Of a stretch of 56,215 nucleotides of DNA, positions 36,380 to 44,620 are shown in pieces (the stretch's first letter is position 1; each line of letters starts with the position of its first letter). The position numbers and the translations under genes were made by a program. The stretch is taken from positions 4,561 to 60,775 of the forward strand of contig NZ_JAKGSD010000025.1 of assembly GCF_021654135.1 (NCBI RefSeq), read 5' to 3'. This DNA is from Amycolatopsis tucumanensis (GTDB taxonomy: Bacteria > Actinomycetota > Actinomycetes > Mycobacteriales > Pseudonocardiaceae). A model generated the notes under the pieces. It saw only the letters and a program-made list of their open reading frames with translations, did not search any database and had not been told where the DNA came from.

Positions 36380-36468
36380 GCGCCCTCCCAACTGTCGGGA
36401 GGCGCCCTTGTTGCGGTTCACGGGGGCCGAGCGTGGCGGACCTGGGTCCGTTGCAGCGCCTCTCGGCC
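36380..36468 (-). ncRNA. S-adenosylhomocysteine (SAH) riboswitch upstream of metH
   Basis: Read on the minus strand from 36468: P1 is GGCCGAG (36468-36462) with CTCGGCC (36431-36425). The conserved GGCGCTGCAACGG leads into a small P2 (CGGAC/GTCCG), then CCACGCTCGG. AGGCGC is positioned to pair as pseudoknot P4 with GCGCCT near 36405-36400. This matches the SAH-riboswitch consensus by eye. The same GGCGCCTCCC can instead pair with GGGAGGGCGCC over the metH ribosome site (36380-36406). SAH binding would release the site and turn MetH synthesis on. Confidence 0.85.
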
Positions 36469-36476
36469 TGGCGAAC

Positions 36477-36506
36477 ACAGTACTGGACGCCCCTCCGCGG
36501 CACCAA
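36477..36506 (-). promoter_or_regulatory. metH promoter
   Basis: On the minus strand, TTGGTG (36506-36501) and TACTGT (36482-36477) are 18 bases apart. The predicted start near 36470 falls at the first base of the SAH riboswitch. Confidence 0.6.
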
Positions 36507-36529
36507 AACCGTTCCCGCGATGTGGACCG

Positions 36530-38188
36530 TCAGCCGAGAGCGAAGCGCGTCAGGTTCGCCGCCACCGGTTCGGCTTCGCCGGTGTTCCGGCGCGCCGCCG
36601 CGGTGAGGACGTCCAGGTGCTGGTACCCGGGCGCCAGCACGGTCTCCCCCGTCGCAGGCTCGCCGCGGGGCGCGATCAGGCCGTCGCCGGCGAGGAGGTT
36701 GATCGTGGGGTGCGCCGTGATGCCCTCGGGGTGCCGCACGTGGGCGCGGATCTCCGCCGCGCCGGCCTGGCTGATGTCGGTCACCAGCTTCGACGGGAAG
36801 TACTGCTCGGTGAAGTCCAGCGGGTGCTCGGCGAGGCTGCGGGCCAGGTCGGCGATCGCGGTGACCTCCTTCGCCGGGGTGGTGAACGGCGCGCCATGGC
36901 GGTCGCGCGCCACGGTGGCGTCGATGTCGTCGTAGTCGCGCCACGTGTAATCCGCGGACGGGTCCACCGGCACGGCCAGCGGGTCGACGCCGAGCGCGCC
37001 GGTCGTCCCGGCCGGCTCGTGCGGCAGCGGGAAGTCCTTGTCCGCCACCGGACCGCCGCCAAAGAAGCCTGTGCTGGCCTGCAGGAACGCCAGCGGCTGC
37101 GAGTTGTCGTCGAGCAGCGCGCCCAGCGCGGTCGCGTTCGTGATGGCGAAGTCCCGGATCGACGGGATCCCGGTCGCGAACGTCACCGCGTCCCGCGAGA
37201 ACAGCAGCCGGTAGGTGGTCTCCAGGTTCGCGTTCGACGGGAGGTAGGACGCCAGGTCCGACGGCCCGTCCGGGTCGACGTCGGCGGCCAGCCCGGCCAC
37301 TCCGAGCAGGTTCATCGTCTCCGCGTTGATCAGCACCGGCAGGTTCAGCGCCCGCGGCAGCAGCCCGGACGCCAGCCCGGCCTGCGTCGCGGCGTAGCCG
37401 AGGTCGTCGGCGCCGATCGCGTCCGGCAACCCGCTGAGCGAACCCAGCGACGTGGAGATCGCCGAGTCGAGCGCGAAGTAGCCGGCGCACTGCGTGTGAC
37501 CGGGTGTGCCGTCGAAGTCCCACGACGCGAAGAACCCGGTGAGCGTCCCGCCCAGCGAGTGCCCGCCGCACAGCACCTTCGACGCCCGCACGGCCGGGTC
37601 GGGCAGCTCGCGGACCATCAGGTCGTACTGGTCGCGCAGCGTCTGCTCCAGCCCGAGGTGCGCGAGCCAGCCCAGGCGGTCGTTGCCGAGGTAGCCGGCG
37701 AACCGCCTGCCGCCGACCTCGGCGCCGCGGTAGTAGTAGCCGACGGCGACGTGCGGGTCGCGGGCGGCGAGCCCGGCCGCGAGCCCGGTGTGGTCCTCCA
37801 GGCAGTTCGACCGCCGGTCCAGGGCCCAGAACTCGATGTGCCGCCCTTGCCGCGCGGCGTTCCGCACGGTGTGGCGGGCCAGGTTGTCGAACGCCCCGGC
37901 GCCTTCGAGCACCCCGGGCTGGGCGATCAGGATCCGGTCCGCCCGCGCGGCGTCGGCGGGACCGGCGGCATCGCGGTACCGCAGGTAGGACAGCCAGTCG
38001 CACGCCTCCGGGTGCGGGCCGGCCGAATCCGGCAGCGGCACCCGCACCCGCACCACCGACTCGGCGACCGTGGTGACCGGCGAGCTCGTCACGACCGGTG
38101 CCTCCGTCCGGTCGGCCGCCGCCGCGGCGGTGATTCCCGGCACGGACGAGATGAGCAGCGTCGCGGCCACAACCAGGGGAAATCGCAC
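36530..38188 (-). CDS. Secreted lipase/esterase-like protein
   Basis: A 552-residue exported protein. From GTG 38188 it begins with a signal peptide (MRFPLVVAATLLISSVPGIT, probable cleavage after AAAA near 25). The nucleophile elbow GGHSLGG is at 208-214 (Ser211), and a GYQHLDVL near the C-terminus supplies the likely His. It resembles actinobacterial extracellular alpha/beta hydrolases of unknown substrate. No ribosome site precedes the GTG; a longer ATG start at 38281 would bury the signal peptide, so it was rejected. The gene ends 24 bases before the metH promoter. Confidence 0.8.
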   Translation of the reverse strand: MRFPLVVAATLLISSVPGITAAAAADRTEAPVVTSSPVTTVAESVVRVRVPLPDSAGPHPEACDWLSYLRYRDAAGPADAARADRILIAQPGVLEGAGAFDNLARHTVRNAARQGRHIEFWALDRRSNCLEDHTGLAAGLAARDPHVAVGYYYRGAEVGGRRFAGYLGNDRLGWLAHLGLEQTLRDQYDLMVRELPDPAVRASKVLCGGHSLGGTLTGFFASWDFDGTPGHTQCAGYFALDSAISTSLGSLSGLPDAIGADDLGYAATQAGLASGLLPRALNLPVLINAETMNLLGVAGLAADVDPDGPSDLASYLPSNANLETTYRLLFSRDAVTFATGIPSIRDFAITNATALGALLDDNSQPLAFLQASTGFFGGGPVADKDFPLPHEPAGTTGALGVDPLAVPVDPSADYTWRDYDDIDATVARDRHGAPFTTPAKEVTAIADLARSLAEHPLDFTEQYFPSKLVTDISQAGAAEIRAHVRHPEGITAHPTINLLAGDGLIAPRGEPATGETVLAPGYQHLDVLTAAARRNTGEAEPVAANLTRFALG

Positions 38189-38416
38189 GAAACGCGAGGC
38201 TAGGAGCCCGGCGGCGGGCGCGGCAACGGCCGGCGCGGAACTTGTCACCGCGATGCGGAATCGACGCGTCGTGGTTGGCACCAGGCGGGAATCCCGATCG
38301 GCGAACGGCCGAGAAGACCGGATGCGGGTGACGGCGCGGCGGCCCCGGGGTCACCGGGGCGCTCGCCGGGCAGATCGCCCAGCACCGCGGCCGCCGGTCA
38401 CAGCGCGGAACAAAGA

Positions 38417-38450
38417 ACGGCGGGCCGGCTTCCCCAAGCCGGCCCGCCGT
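38417..38450. terminator. Isolated 15-bp hairpin
   Basis: ACGGCGGGCCGGCTT-CCCC-AAGCCGGCCCGCCGT is a perfect 15-bp stem. No gene ends beside it, so it may insulate two divergent promoters or terminate a small unannotated transcript. Confidence 0.65.
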
Positions 38451-38606
38451 CGGAGACCGCCTGCCCTGTGGCCCCGACCGGCCGGGCATCGACCTCCCGC
38501 GGGCGCCATCCCCCGACGGAACCCGCTTTCCCCGCCGTGCGGTGCCCCGAGCACCCGCACGTGCTCCTCCAGTATGCGCCCGGGAAGACCGTTCCTGGCA
38601 AGGCGG

Positions 38607-38627
38607 AAGTCCTCAAAGTGAGGACTT
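38607..38627. promoter_or_regulatory. Perfect operator-like inverted repeat before the dehydrogenase
   Basis: AAGTCCTCA-AAG-TGAGGACTT, 9-bp arms, ends 48 bases before the dehydrogenase ATG at the expected promoter position. No regulator gene adjoins it, so the binding protein is unknown. Confidence 0.7.
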
Positions 38628-38675
38628 TGTGCCCATTGCCGTCCACAGTGGATCTTCCCGGCTAGGCTCGGGGCC

Positions 38676-39683
38676 ATGCGCGCGTTCGTGGTCACCGCTC
38701 CCGGCGAGGGCGGCGTGGTCGAGGTCGAGCCGCCGTCCGCCGCGCCGGGCGAGGTGGTCGTCGCCGTGGCGCGGGCCGGGATCTGCGGCACCGACGCGGA
38801 GTTCTTCGACGGCAGCATGCCCTACCTGCACGACGGGCACGCCCGGTATCCCATGCGGCTGGGGCACGAGTGGTGCGGCACGGTCGTGGAATCCGGCGAC
38901 GGCGTCGACCCGGCCTGGATCGGCAGGCGGGTCACCGGGGACACGATGCTCGGCTGCCGCGCCTGCCGCCGGTGCCGCGGCGGCCGCCAGCACCTGTGCG
39001 AGACCCGCACCGAGATCGGGATCCGCGGCGGGCGGCCGGGCGCGCTGGCCGAACGCCTCGCCGTGCCGGTGACCGCGCTGCACCCGCTGCCGGACGCGGT
39101 CGGGGCGGCCGCGGGGGCGATGGTCGAGCCGGGCGGCAACGCGCTGCGTGCGGTGCGCGGCGCGGATCCGCGCCGCGGGGACCGGGTGCTCGTCCTCGGC
39201 CCGGGCACGATCGGCCTGCTGTGCGCGATGTTCGCCCGCGCGGCAGGCGCGGAGGTGCACCTGCTGGGCGCCACCGCCGCGTCATTGGAGTTCGCCCGCT
39301 CGCTCGGTTTCCGCGACGCCTGGTCCCCGGACCGCTTGCCGGGGCTGCCGTTCGACGCGGTGATCGACGCGTCCGGGGCGCCGGAGCTGCCTGCCAGGGC
39401 GGTGGAACTGGTCGAGCCGGGCGGCCGGGTCGTCTACATCGGCCTGGCCGGGCGGCCGAGCCTGCTCGACACGCGCCTGCTGGCGTTGAAGGACGTCACC
39501 GCGGTCGGCGTGCTCTCGGCCTCCCCCGGCCTGGCCGGGACGATCGAGCAGTACGCCAGCGGCGCCGTCGACCCGGTGCCGCTGGTCGCCGCGACCGTCG
39601 GGCTCGGCGAAATGGCCGCGGTGCTCGCCGGCGACCGGCCCGCGGGCGGCGCGCCCAAGATCCACGTCGATCCGCGCCGCTGA
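38676..39683 (+). CDS. Zinc-dependent polyol/threonine-type dehydrogenase
   Basis: A 335-residue medium-chain dehydrogenase. Catalytic zinc ligands are Cys37, His64 and Glu65 (LGHEWCG). Structural cysteines 94, 97, 100 and 108 are complete, and the NAD loop is VLGPGTIGLL (about 172-181). It groups by eye with sorbitol/threonine/galactitol-like dehydrogenases. It is preceded by a perfect inverted repeat and converges, with a two-base gap, on a winged-helix gene. Confidence 0.9.
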   Translation: MRAFVVTAPGEGGVVEVEPPSAAPGEVVVAVARAGICGTDAEFFDGSMPYLHDGHARYPMRLGHEWCGTVVESGDGVDPAWIGRRVTGDTMLGCRACRRCRGGRQHLCETRTEIGIRGGRPGALAERLAVPVTALHPLPDAVGAAAGAMVEPGGNALRAVRGADPRRGDRVLVLGPGTIGLLCAMFARAAGAEVHLLGATAASLEFARSLGFRDAWSPDRLPGLPFDAVIDASGAPELPARAVELVEPGGRVVYIGLAGRPSLLDTRLLALKDVTAVGVLSASPGLAGTIEQYASGAVDPVPLVAATVGLGEMAAVLAGDRPAGGAPKIHVDPRR

Positions 39684-39685
39684 CC

Positions 39686-40819
39686 TCAGGCGTGCGCGCC
39701 CACGGTGACCGGCCCGATGGTCAGCCGCGGCTCGCGACCGAGGACCTCCCCCAGCCGGGTCACCTGTTCGTCCAGCTCGCGCCGGTGCGCGGCGCTCAGC
39801 GTCGTGAAGGGTTCGACGGTGAGGTGGACCGCGCGGCCGGAGCGGCGCTGGTGCCACACCCCGCCTGCCACGCCGTTGACGAGCAGCACCGGGAAGTTGC
39901 CCGCCTGCCCGCGGGCGAGGCACCGGTGCGCGGCCGCGCCGGGGAAGAGCAGTTCCCGCGGGAAGCTGCCGACGACGTGGGCGTCGAAGAGTGGCAGCAG
40001 CCGCAGCGCGGGCGCCGTCCGCCTACCCGGCAGGGTGTCGTCGGCGTTCAACCACATGCGCTCGCCGTCGAGGTCGACCGGGCGCAGGCCGGCGCGGGCG
40101 AACAACGCCGACGCCCACTCCACCGGAGCGGACAGCCATCGCGCGAAGTGCTGGGGCGTGGCCGGTCCGTAGGCGTGCAGGTAGCGGGCGAGCACGCCGG
40201 TCAGCGCGGGTTCGGTCTCTTCCGGCCGGAACCCGGGCAGCCACCGGCGCGGGCTGGTGTAGGTGACCTGCCGCCCGCGGTCGCGGCCGAAGCACAGCGC
40301 GCCCCGGTGCGCGGCCGTCGCCAGTGCCTGGCGCCAGCGCGGCCAGAACCCCTGGAACGCCGGCATGACGAGGTCACCCGCCCACGGGCCGACACGGTCG
40401 ACGACCGCGCCGGTGAGTTCGTCGGCGGTCAGTTCGGCGTCGGCGAGCGCGTCCGCGACGGCCTCGACGATCCGGTCGGTCTGCTCGTCGGTGAGCCGCA
40501 CCGCGGACGGCATGGTCGAACGCTGCGGGACCGCGGGCAGCGCACCGGTCCACAGCGCCAGATCCCGCGCCGGCAGCAAGTGCACAGTGCCGCGCGGGCC
40601 GAACGTGCGGATCAGCGTGTGGTCGGCGACCGCATCGCGAACGTCGTCCGCGGTGCCGCCGGTGCGCAGGGCGACCGACACCTCCGCGGCGGTGCGGACC
40701 TGGGCGTGCGCGCCGCACATCGCGGCGACGGCGTCCGCCGGGCTCGCCGCGGGGCGGGACAGGAAGTGCCGGTCGAGGCGGCGGGCTTGGACGGCGGTCC
40801 ACGAAACGCGGTCGGTCAT
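39686..40819 (-). CDS. Winged-helix DNA-binding protein (HTH_42/AlkZ-like)
   Basis: A 377-residue protein of the HTH_42 superfamily. It contains multiple winged helices (LTADELTGAVVDRVG, YGPATPQHFARWL) and a late PLFDAHVVGSF segment common to the family. Relatives include AlkZ/YcaQ DNA glycosylases, but the Gln-x-Gln catalytic motif is not evident here (AHAQ at about 36-39). A base-excision role is therefore uncertain. The ATG at 40819 has no obvious ribosome site. It is a single gene between a dehydrogenase and a crotonase. Confidence 0.85.
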   Translation of the reverse strand: MTDRVSWTAVQARRLDRHFLSRPAASPADAVAAMCGAHAQVRTAAEVSVALRTGGTADDVRDAVADHTLIRTFGPRGTVHLLPARDLALWTGALPAVPQRSTMPSAVRLTDEQTDRIVEAVADALADAELTADELTGAVVDRVGPWAGDLVMPAFQGFWPRWRQALATAAHRGALCFGRDRGRQVTYTSPRRWLPGFRPEETEPALTGVLARYLHAYGPATPQHFARWLSAPVEWASALFARAGLRPVDLDGERMWLNADDTLPGRRTAPALRLLPLFDAHVVGSFPRELLFPGAAAHRCLARGQAGNFPVLLVNGVAGGVWHQRRSGRAVHLTVEPFTTLSAAHRRELDEQVTRLGEVLGREPRLTIGPVTVGAHA

Positions 40820-40845
40820 GACGGGAACGCTAGGCGGCAAAGCGG

Positions 40846-41889
40846 TCAGAAACCGTCCTCGATGGCGTCGACCAGGCCCCAGTCCAGCGCCGTCACCGCG
40901 CTCAGCGGCCGCCCGGACAGCGCCGGCCACAGCGTGCGCCACCGGCCGATCCGGCGCGGCACGCTCACCGTGCCGCCCGCGCCGGGGATCAGGCCCATCG
41001 CGACCTCCGGCAGCCGGAACACGGTGTTCGCGTGCGCCACCACGCGGCCGGCGAACGCCGCCAGCTCGATGCCCGCGCCGACGCACGCGCCGTGCACGCG
41101 CACCTCCGCGCGCCCGGCGATCGCGTGCAGTGCCCGCGCGGCTCCGGCCCTGGTGCGGAGGAAGTGCGCGGTGACCAGGTCCGGGGTGGTGCCGAACTCG
41201 TCGAGATCGCCGCCCGAGCAGAACGCGGGACCGGCTCCGTCCAGCACGACCCGGCAGTCCTCCACCGCAGCGGCCCGCAAGGCGCCGGCGAGCGCGTCCC
41301 GCAGCTCGCGGCCGTAGGCGTTGCGGCGGTCGGGCCGGTTGAGCGTCACGCGCAACAGGTCGCCGTCGCGAGCCAGGAGCACCGGCGGTTCAGTGGCGGG
41401 CGGCGGCAGTGGCCGGTTCCCGCGCCCGCTCAGCCAGCGCGCGAACTCCGGCCCGCCGAGCAGCGTCGAGTAGGCGAACGACTCGACGTCCAGCGCGGCG
41501 GCGACGTCCAGGCGTCCGCTGGCCCGCAGCACCTGGCTCAGCACCAGCGCCGCCTGCGGGTTCGCCTCGGCCGCCTGCCGCAGCACCTCCGCGTCGCCCG
41601 CCGGGTCGTCGCTCGCCGCGAACTGGGGGCCGCTGCCGCAGCCGTCGGCCGCGAACGTCAGGTCGAGGGCGTCGGCCAGCGCCCAGCGCTCGTCGTCGAC
41701 CGGGCGGCAGGCGACACCGACCAGGATCCGTTCGCACGTCCGCGCCGCCCGCGCGGCGGCTTCGACGACGTCGGCGGGCACGGGCTCGTCGAGGTCGACC
41801 ACGACCAGCGGCCGCCGCACCTGACCGGCGTCGTCCAGGAGCGGGTCGTGCGCGGCGCCGTCGGCGAGAGCGGCGATCCCCACGGTCAT
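40846..41889 (-). CDS. Tandem crotonase-fold protein (enoyl-CoA hydratase family)
   Basis: A 347-residue protein. The C-terminal about 180 residues are a normal crotonase core: DRRNAYGRELRDAL, FCSGGDLDEF oxyanion loop, GACVGAGIELAAFA, and LPEVAMGLIPGAGGT with a catalytic-type Glu. The N-terminal about 165 residues look like a degenerate crotonase: NPQAALVLSQVLR and FAYSTLLGGPEFARWLSGRG match the C-terminal part of that fold, without oxyanion loops. The ATG overlaps the TetR stop (ATGA). It probably acts on acyl-CoA thioesters in beta-oxidation. Confidence 0.85.
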   Translation of the reverse strand: MTVGIAALADGAAHDPLLDDAGQVRRPLVVVDLDEPVPADVVEAAARAARTCERILVGVACRPVDDERWALADALDLTFAADGCGSGPQFAASDDPAGDAEVLRQAAEANPQAALVLSQVLRASGRLDVAAALDVESFAYSTLLGGPEFARWLSGRGNRPLPPPATEPPVLLARDGDLLRVTLNRPDRRNAYGRELRDALAGALRAAAVEDCRVVLDGAGPAFCSGGDLDEFGTTPDLVTAHFLRTRAGAARALHAIAGRAEVRVHGACVGAGIELAAFAGRVVAHANTVFRLPEVAMGLIPGAGGTVSVPRRIGRWRTLWPALSGRPLSAVTALDWGLVDAIEDGF

Positions 41890-42533
41890 GCCGAGCGGGC
41901 CCTCCGCCGCGCCCGTGCCGCGGGCCGCTTGTGCACGCCGACCGTCATCAGCGCGATGTCGACGTAGCGCTCGGCCAGCTCGTCCGGCGACAGCGGGCCG
42001 CCGTCCGGGTGGTACCAGCGGCCGATCGACTGGAGCATGCCCAGCAGCGCCCGCGCGGTCTCCGCGGGCCGCTTCGCGACGAACAGCCCCTCGGCCACCC
42101 CGTCGGAGACGATCCGCGCGACCAGGACCTCGATCTCCTTGCGCCGCGCGGCGTACCGCTTGCGGTTGGCCGGGGACAGGTGCCGCAGCTCGAAGTCCAG
42201 CGCGGCGAGCCGGGTGCGGTGCGCCATGTGCAGCACGATCGCCTCGACGGCGTTGACCAGCCGCAGGTCCGGCCGCTCGCCGGCCTCCTCGACGGCCTGC
42301 CGCACCCGCCAGTCGAGGTCGCTCGTGGCCTCCTCGACGAGCGCGGTGAACACGCCTTCCTTGTTCTCGTGGTGGTAGTACAGCGCGGGCACCGTCTGGC
42401 CGACCCGCCGCGCGATGTCCCGCACGGGGGTGCCGTGGAAGCCCTGCTCGTAGAAGGCTTCCAGGGCGGCCGCCAGGATCGGGGTCAGTTCGAGCGGTCC
42501 GTACTCCCGCCACGCGCCCGCGGGTCGCGTCAT
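41886..42533 (-). CDS. TetR-family regulator of acyl-CoA genes
   Basis: A 215-residue TetR protein. The helix-turn-helix at about 20-62 (TPVRDIARRVGQTVPALYYHH) is followed by a ligand domain with LDFELRHLSPANRKRY, typical of regulators of fatty-acyl or steroid catabolism. The C-terminal tail is basic. It is coupled to the crotonase gene and follows the SDR gene by 79 bases. An inverted repeat at 43424-43439 upstream of the SDR is a candidate target. Confidence 0.9.
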   Translation of the reverse strand: MTRPAGAWREYGPLELTPILAAALEAFYEQGFHGTPVRDIARRVGQTVPALYYHHENKEGVFTALVEEATSDLDWRVRQAVEEAGERPDLRLVNAVEAIVLHMAHRTRLAALDFELRHLSPANRKRYAARRKEIEVLVARIVSDGVAEGLFVAKRPAETARALLGMLQSIGRWYHPDGGPLSPDELAERYVDIALMTVGVHKRPAARARRRARSA

Positions 42534-42612
42534 GTCCAGCCCATCGAAGAGGTCACCGGAAAACGATAACGGGCGGCGGCGGCGGGCCGGGGCGCCGCCG
42601 CCGCGTGCCGGG

Positions 42613-43374
42613 TCAGCGCGGGGCCATGCGGATGGCGCCGTCGAGGCGGATCGTCTCGCCGTTGAGCATCGGGTTCTCCACGATGTGCCGGGCCAGCGCC
42701 GCGAACTCGGCAGGGTCGCCCAGCCGCGAGGGGTGCGGCACCTGAGCGCCCAGCGACGCGATCGCCTCCTCCGGCAGGGTTGCGAACAGCGGCGTGTGGA
42801 ACAGCCCCGGCGCGATCGTCACGACGCGGATCTTCAGGCTCGCCAGGTCCCGCGCGATCGGCAGCGTCATCCCGACGATGCCGCCCTTGGACGCCGAGTA
42901 GGCGGCCTGCCCGATCTGCCCGTCGAACGCCGCCACGGAGGCGGTGTTGACGATGACGCCGCGTTCCTCGCCCACCGGCTCGGTCTTGGCGATCCGCTCC
43001 GCGGCCAGCCGGATCACGTTGAAGGTGCCGACCAGGTTGACGTTGAGGACCTTGACGAACGCGTCCAGCGGGAAGGCGCCCTGCTTGCCCACGGTCTTGT
43101 GCGCGTTGCCGATGCCCGCGCAGTTGACCGCGATCCGCAGCGTGCCCAGCGCCTCCGCCGCGTCCAGCGCGGCGGAAACCTGGGCCTCGTCGGTCACGTC
43201 GGCCGCGGCGAACACCACCCCGTCGCCCAGTTCCTTGGCCACTGCCTCGCCCTGCGACGAGGGCAGGTCCACGATGACGACCTTCGCGCCCTTGCCGTGC
43301 AGCTCCTTGACCGTCGCCAGCCCGAGCCCCGACGCGCCACCGGTCACCAGCGCGACCGCGTTGCCGACCTCCAT
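42613..43374 (-). CDS. SDR 3-hydroxyacyl-CoA dehydrogenase (type 2-like)
   Basis: A 253-residue short-chain dehydrogenase. The NAD motif TGGASGLG is at 11-18, NCAG at 84-87, and the catalytic triad is Ser146, Tyr159 and Lys163 (YSASK). The sequence resembles HSD17B10/type-2 3-hydroxyacyl-CoA dehydrogenases. With the crotonase downstream it would supply consecutive beta-oxidation steps. The ATG has a GGAAGGGG site. Confidence 0.92.
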   Translation of the reverse strand: MEVGNAVALVTGGASGLGLATVKELHGKGAKVVIVDLPSSQGEAVAKELGDGVVFAAADVTDEAQVSAALDAAEALGTLRIAVNCAGIGNAHKTVGKQGAFPLDAFVKVLNVNLVGTFNVIRLAAERIAKTEPVGEERGVIVNTASVAAFDGQIGQAAYSASKGGIVGMTLPIARDLASLKIRVVTIAPGLFHTPLFATLPEEAIASLGAQVPHPSRLGDPAEFAALARHIVENPMLNGETIRLDGAIRMAPR

Positions 43375-43423
43375 GTCGCAACACCCCTTCCGTTCGCCCG
43401 TCCCGGCCGCCGCCGGAACCTTG

Positions 43424-43439
43424 CTTAGCGCACGTTAAG
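43424..43439. promoter_or_regulatory. TetR-type inverted repeat upstream of the SDR gene
   Basis: CTTAgCG-CA-CGtTAAG, 7-bp arms with one mismatched pair, lies 50-65 bases upstream of the SDR start in its promoter region. It is a candidate site for the TetR regulator of the same cluster. Confidence 0.5.
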
Positions 43440-43480
43440 GGAGATCGACCGCGCGGGGAAGGCCCGCGGGGCGGATGTCT

Positions 43481-43999
43481 TCAGCCGCGGGACTCCACGG
43501 CGAGCGCGATCAGGTCCGGCATCCAGTCCGCGCTCGCGCCGAGCAGCGCCTGCGCCTCGGCGACCGCGGCGAGGCGGACCTCCACCACCTGCTCGCCGTC
43601 GTCGGGATTGCCCGGCTCGCCGACGATCTCCACCTCGGCCGCGCACCACAGCCACGCCTTCTCCGGGTGCGGCTGGTGCGGGCGGTAGGGCTCGGGCCGG
43701 TCGCTGACGCAGTGGTGGGCGCCGATCCACCGCAGCTCGCCGGTCAGGCGGGCGCCGGCCTCCTCGGCCAGTTCGCGGGCGACGCACTCGCCGATGCTCT
43801 CCCCCGCCTCCCGCGTCCCGCCGGGCAGGAACCAGCCGTACCGCCCGTCGCGGCACACGACGATCCGGTCGCCGACGAAACCGGCGACGTGGATGTTGGT
43901 GACCAGCTCGTCGGCGGGCGCCGCGGTGGAGAACACCGCGTCCAGACCGCCCCACTCCCAGCGTTGCGGCGCGAACAGCAGCGGGCGGTCGATCTTCAT
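43481..43999 (-). CDS. NUDIX hydrolase
   Basis: A 172-residue NUDIX protein with a complete box Gly61-x5-Glu67-x7-Arg75-Glu76-Leu-x-Glu79-Glu80-x-Gly82 (GGTREAGESIGECVARELAEE). It would hydrolyse a nucleoside-diphosphate-linked substrate that cannot be named from sequence. On the minus strand TACGAT lies seven bases before the ATG, suggesting a leaderless mRNA. Confidence 0.92.
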   Translation of the reverse strand: MKIDRPLLFAPQRWEWGGLDAVFSTAAPADELVTNIHVAGFVGDRIVVCRDGRYGWFLPGGTREAGESIGECVARELAEEAGARLTGELRWIGAHHCVSDRPEPYRPHQPHPEKAWLWCAAEVEIVGEPGNPDDGEQVVEVRLAAVAEAQALLGASADWMPDLIALAVESRG

Positions 44000-44002
44000 G
44001 GA

Positions 44003-44350
44003 CCGGATCGTACTGGCCCGCCGCGGACGGTCAGGCCAGGTTCTGCCGCTCGCCGTCGCCGAGTGGGTGTCCAGTGCGATCCGCGCGACGGGGGTGGCCA
44101 GGCCGGTGAGCTTCGCCGCCGAGCAGGGATCGACCGACTTCTGCCCGGGCTCGGAGGAGTTCGTGGGCCGCGCCATCGCCGCGGGCCGCCGCGACGACCT
44201 CGTGCTCGCCATCAAGGCGGGCCCGCTGGAGCAGGTGGTAGCCCTCGCGCGGGGCGGCAGGCGCGACGACCCCCGCGGATGGTGAGGCCGTTGTTGATGA
44301 CCGCGCGGATCGTCCTGGCCCGCCGCGGCCGGTCAGGCCAGGTTCTGCCC
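44003..44350. repeat. 43-bp direct repeat containing a gene 3' end
   Basis: Sequence at 44003-44045 recurs at 44308-44350 with two or three differences (GGATCGTACTGGCCCGCCGC against GGATCGTCCTGGCCCGCCGC, then GGTCAGGCCAGGTTCTGCC in both). The right copy holds the stop and last residues (GQNLA) of the leftward small gene. The left copy is a detached duplicate of that gene end. Confidence 0.75.
44130..44285 (+). pseudogene. Possible aldo/keto reductase remnant
   Basis: Between the two repeat copies the plus strand reads PGSEEFVGRAIAAGRRDD and LVLAIKAGP. This resembles the aldo/keto-reductase stretch sEelvGral...Rddvvl.tK.g. There is no start, no barrel remainder and no catalytic Tyr, so at best it is a fragment. 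The rest of the 44000-44332 gap shows nothing else. Confidence 0.35.
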
Positions 44351-44620
44351 GGCCCACTGGCTGCGGATGCGCCGCCAGGCCAGCGCGTAGGGCTCGGCCG
44401 GATCACCCGGCCGGACGATGCCGTTCGCGACGTCGGAGCGGGAGCGCGCGAGTTCCCGCTCGGCGAGCGAACGCGGTACGTGGAGCACTTCGACGATCTG
44501 CCAGAAGAGCTCGCCCGGCCCGGCTTCGGTCCCGTCCGCCATGCTCGCAGAATGGCGGCTCCCGCCTGCCTCCGCCACCGCAACGCCGGATTCCACGCGA
44601 TCGGAACCCGGCCGGGTCAC
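44333..44620 (-). CDS. Small unknown protein, second of a coupled pair
   Basis: A 95-residue protein of unknown family. The GTG at 44620 is supported by GGAGGAGG about 8 bases upstream and overlaps the stop of the 40-residue gene before it (GTGA). The C-terminal half is helical (ELFWQIVEVLHVPRSLAERE) and ends in a basic-aromatic stretch (PYALAWRRIRSQWAGQNLA). A shorter ATG start at 44542 (69 residues) is possible. Coupling suggests a protein pair such as a small regulator or a toxin-antitoxin-like unit, but nothing confirms that. Confidence 0.6.
   Translation of the reverse strand: MTRPGSDRVESGVAVAEAGGSRHSASMADGTEAGPGELFWQIVEVLHVPRSLAERELARSRSDVANGIVRPGDPAEPYALAWRRIRSQWAGQNLA

Larger units (their letters stand above)
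38189..38675. other. 487-base gap with one hairpin and one operator
   Basis: No gene is convincing in this gap. It contains a strong isolated hairpin (38417-38450) and a perfect inverted repeat (38607-38627) ahead of the rightward dehydrogenase. The half before the hairpin looks like the upstream region of the leftward secreted protein. Confidence 0.5.

Noticed and set aside
36380..36468. Cobalamin or SAM riboswitch upstream of metH
   Set aside because: No B12-box or SAM-I core was seen, whereas the SAH aptamer elements fit throughout.
44010..44285. Complete plus-strand gene encoding an aldo/keto reductase
   Set aside because: Only about 30 residues resemble the family; no start signal, barrel or catalytic residues follow, so it is kept only as a possible remnant.
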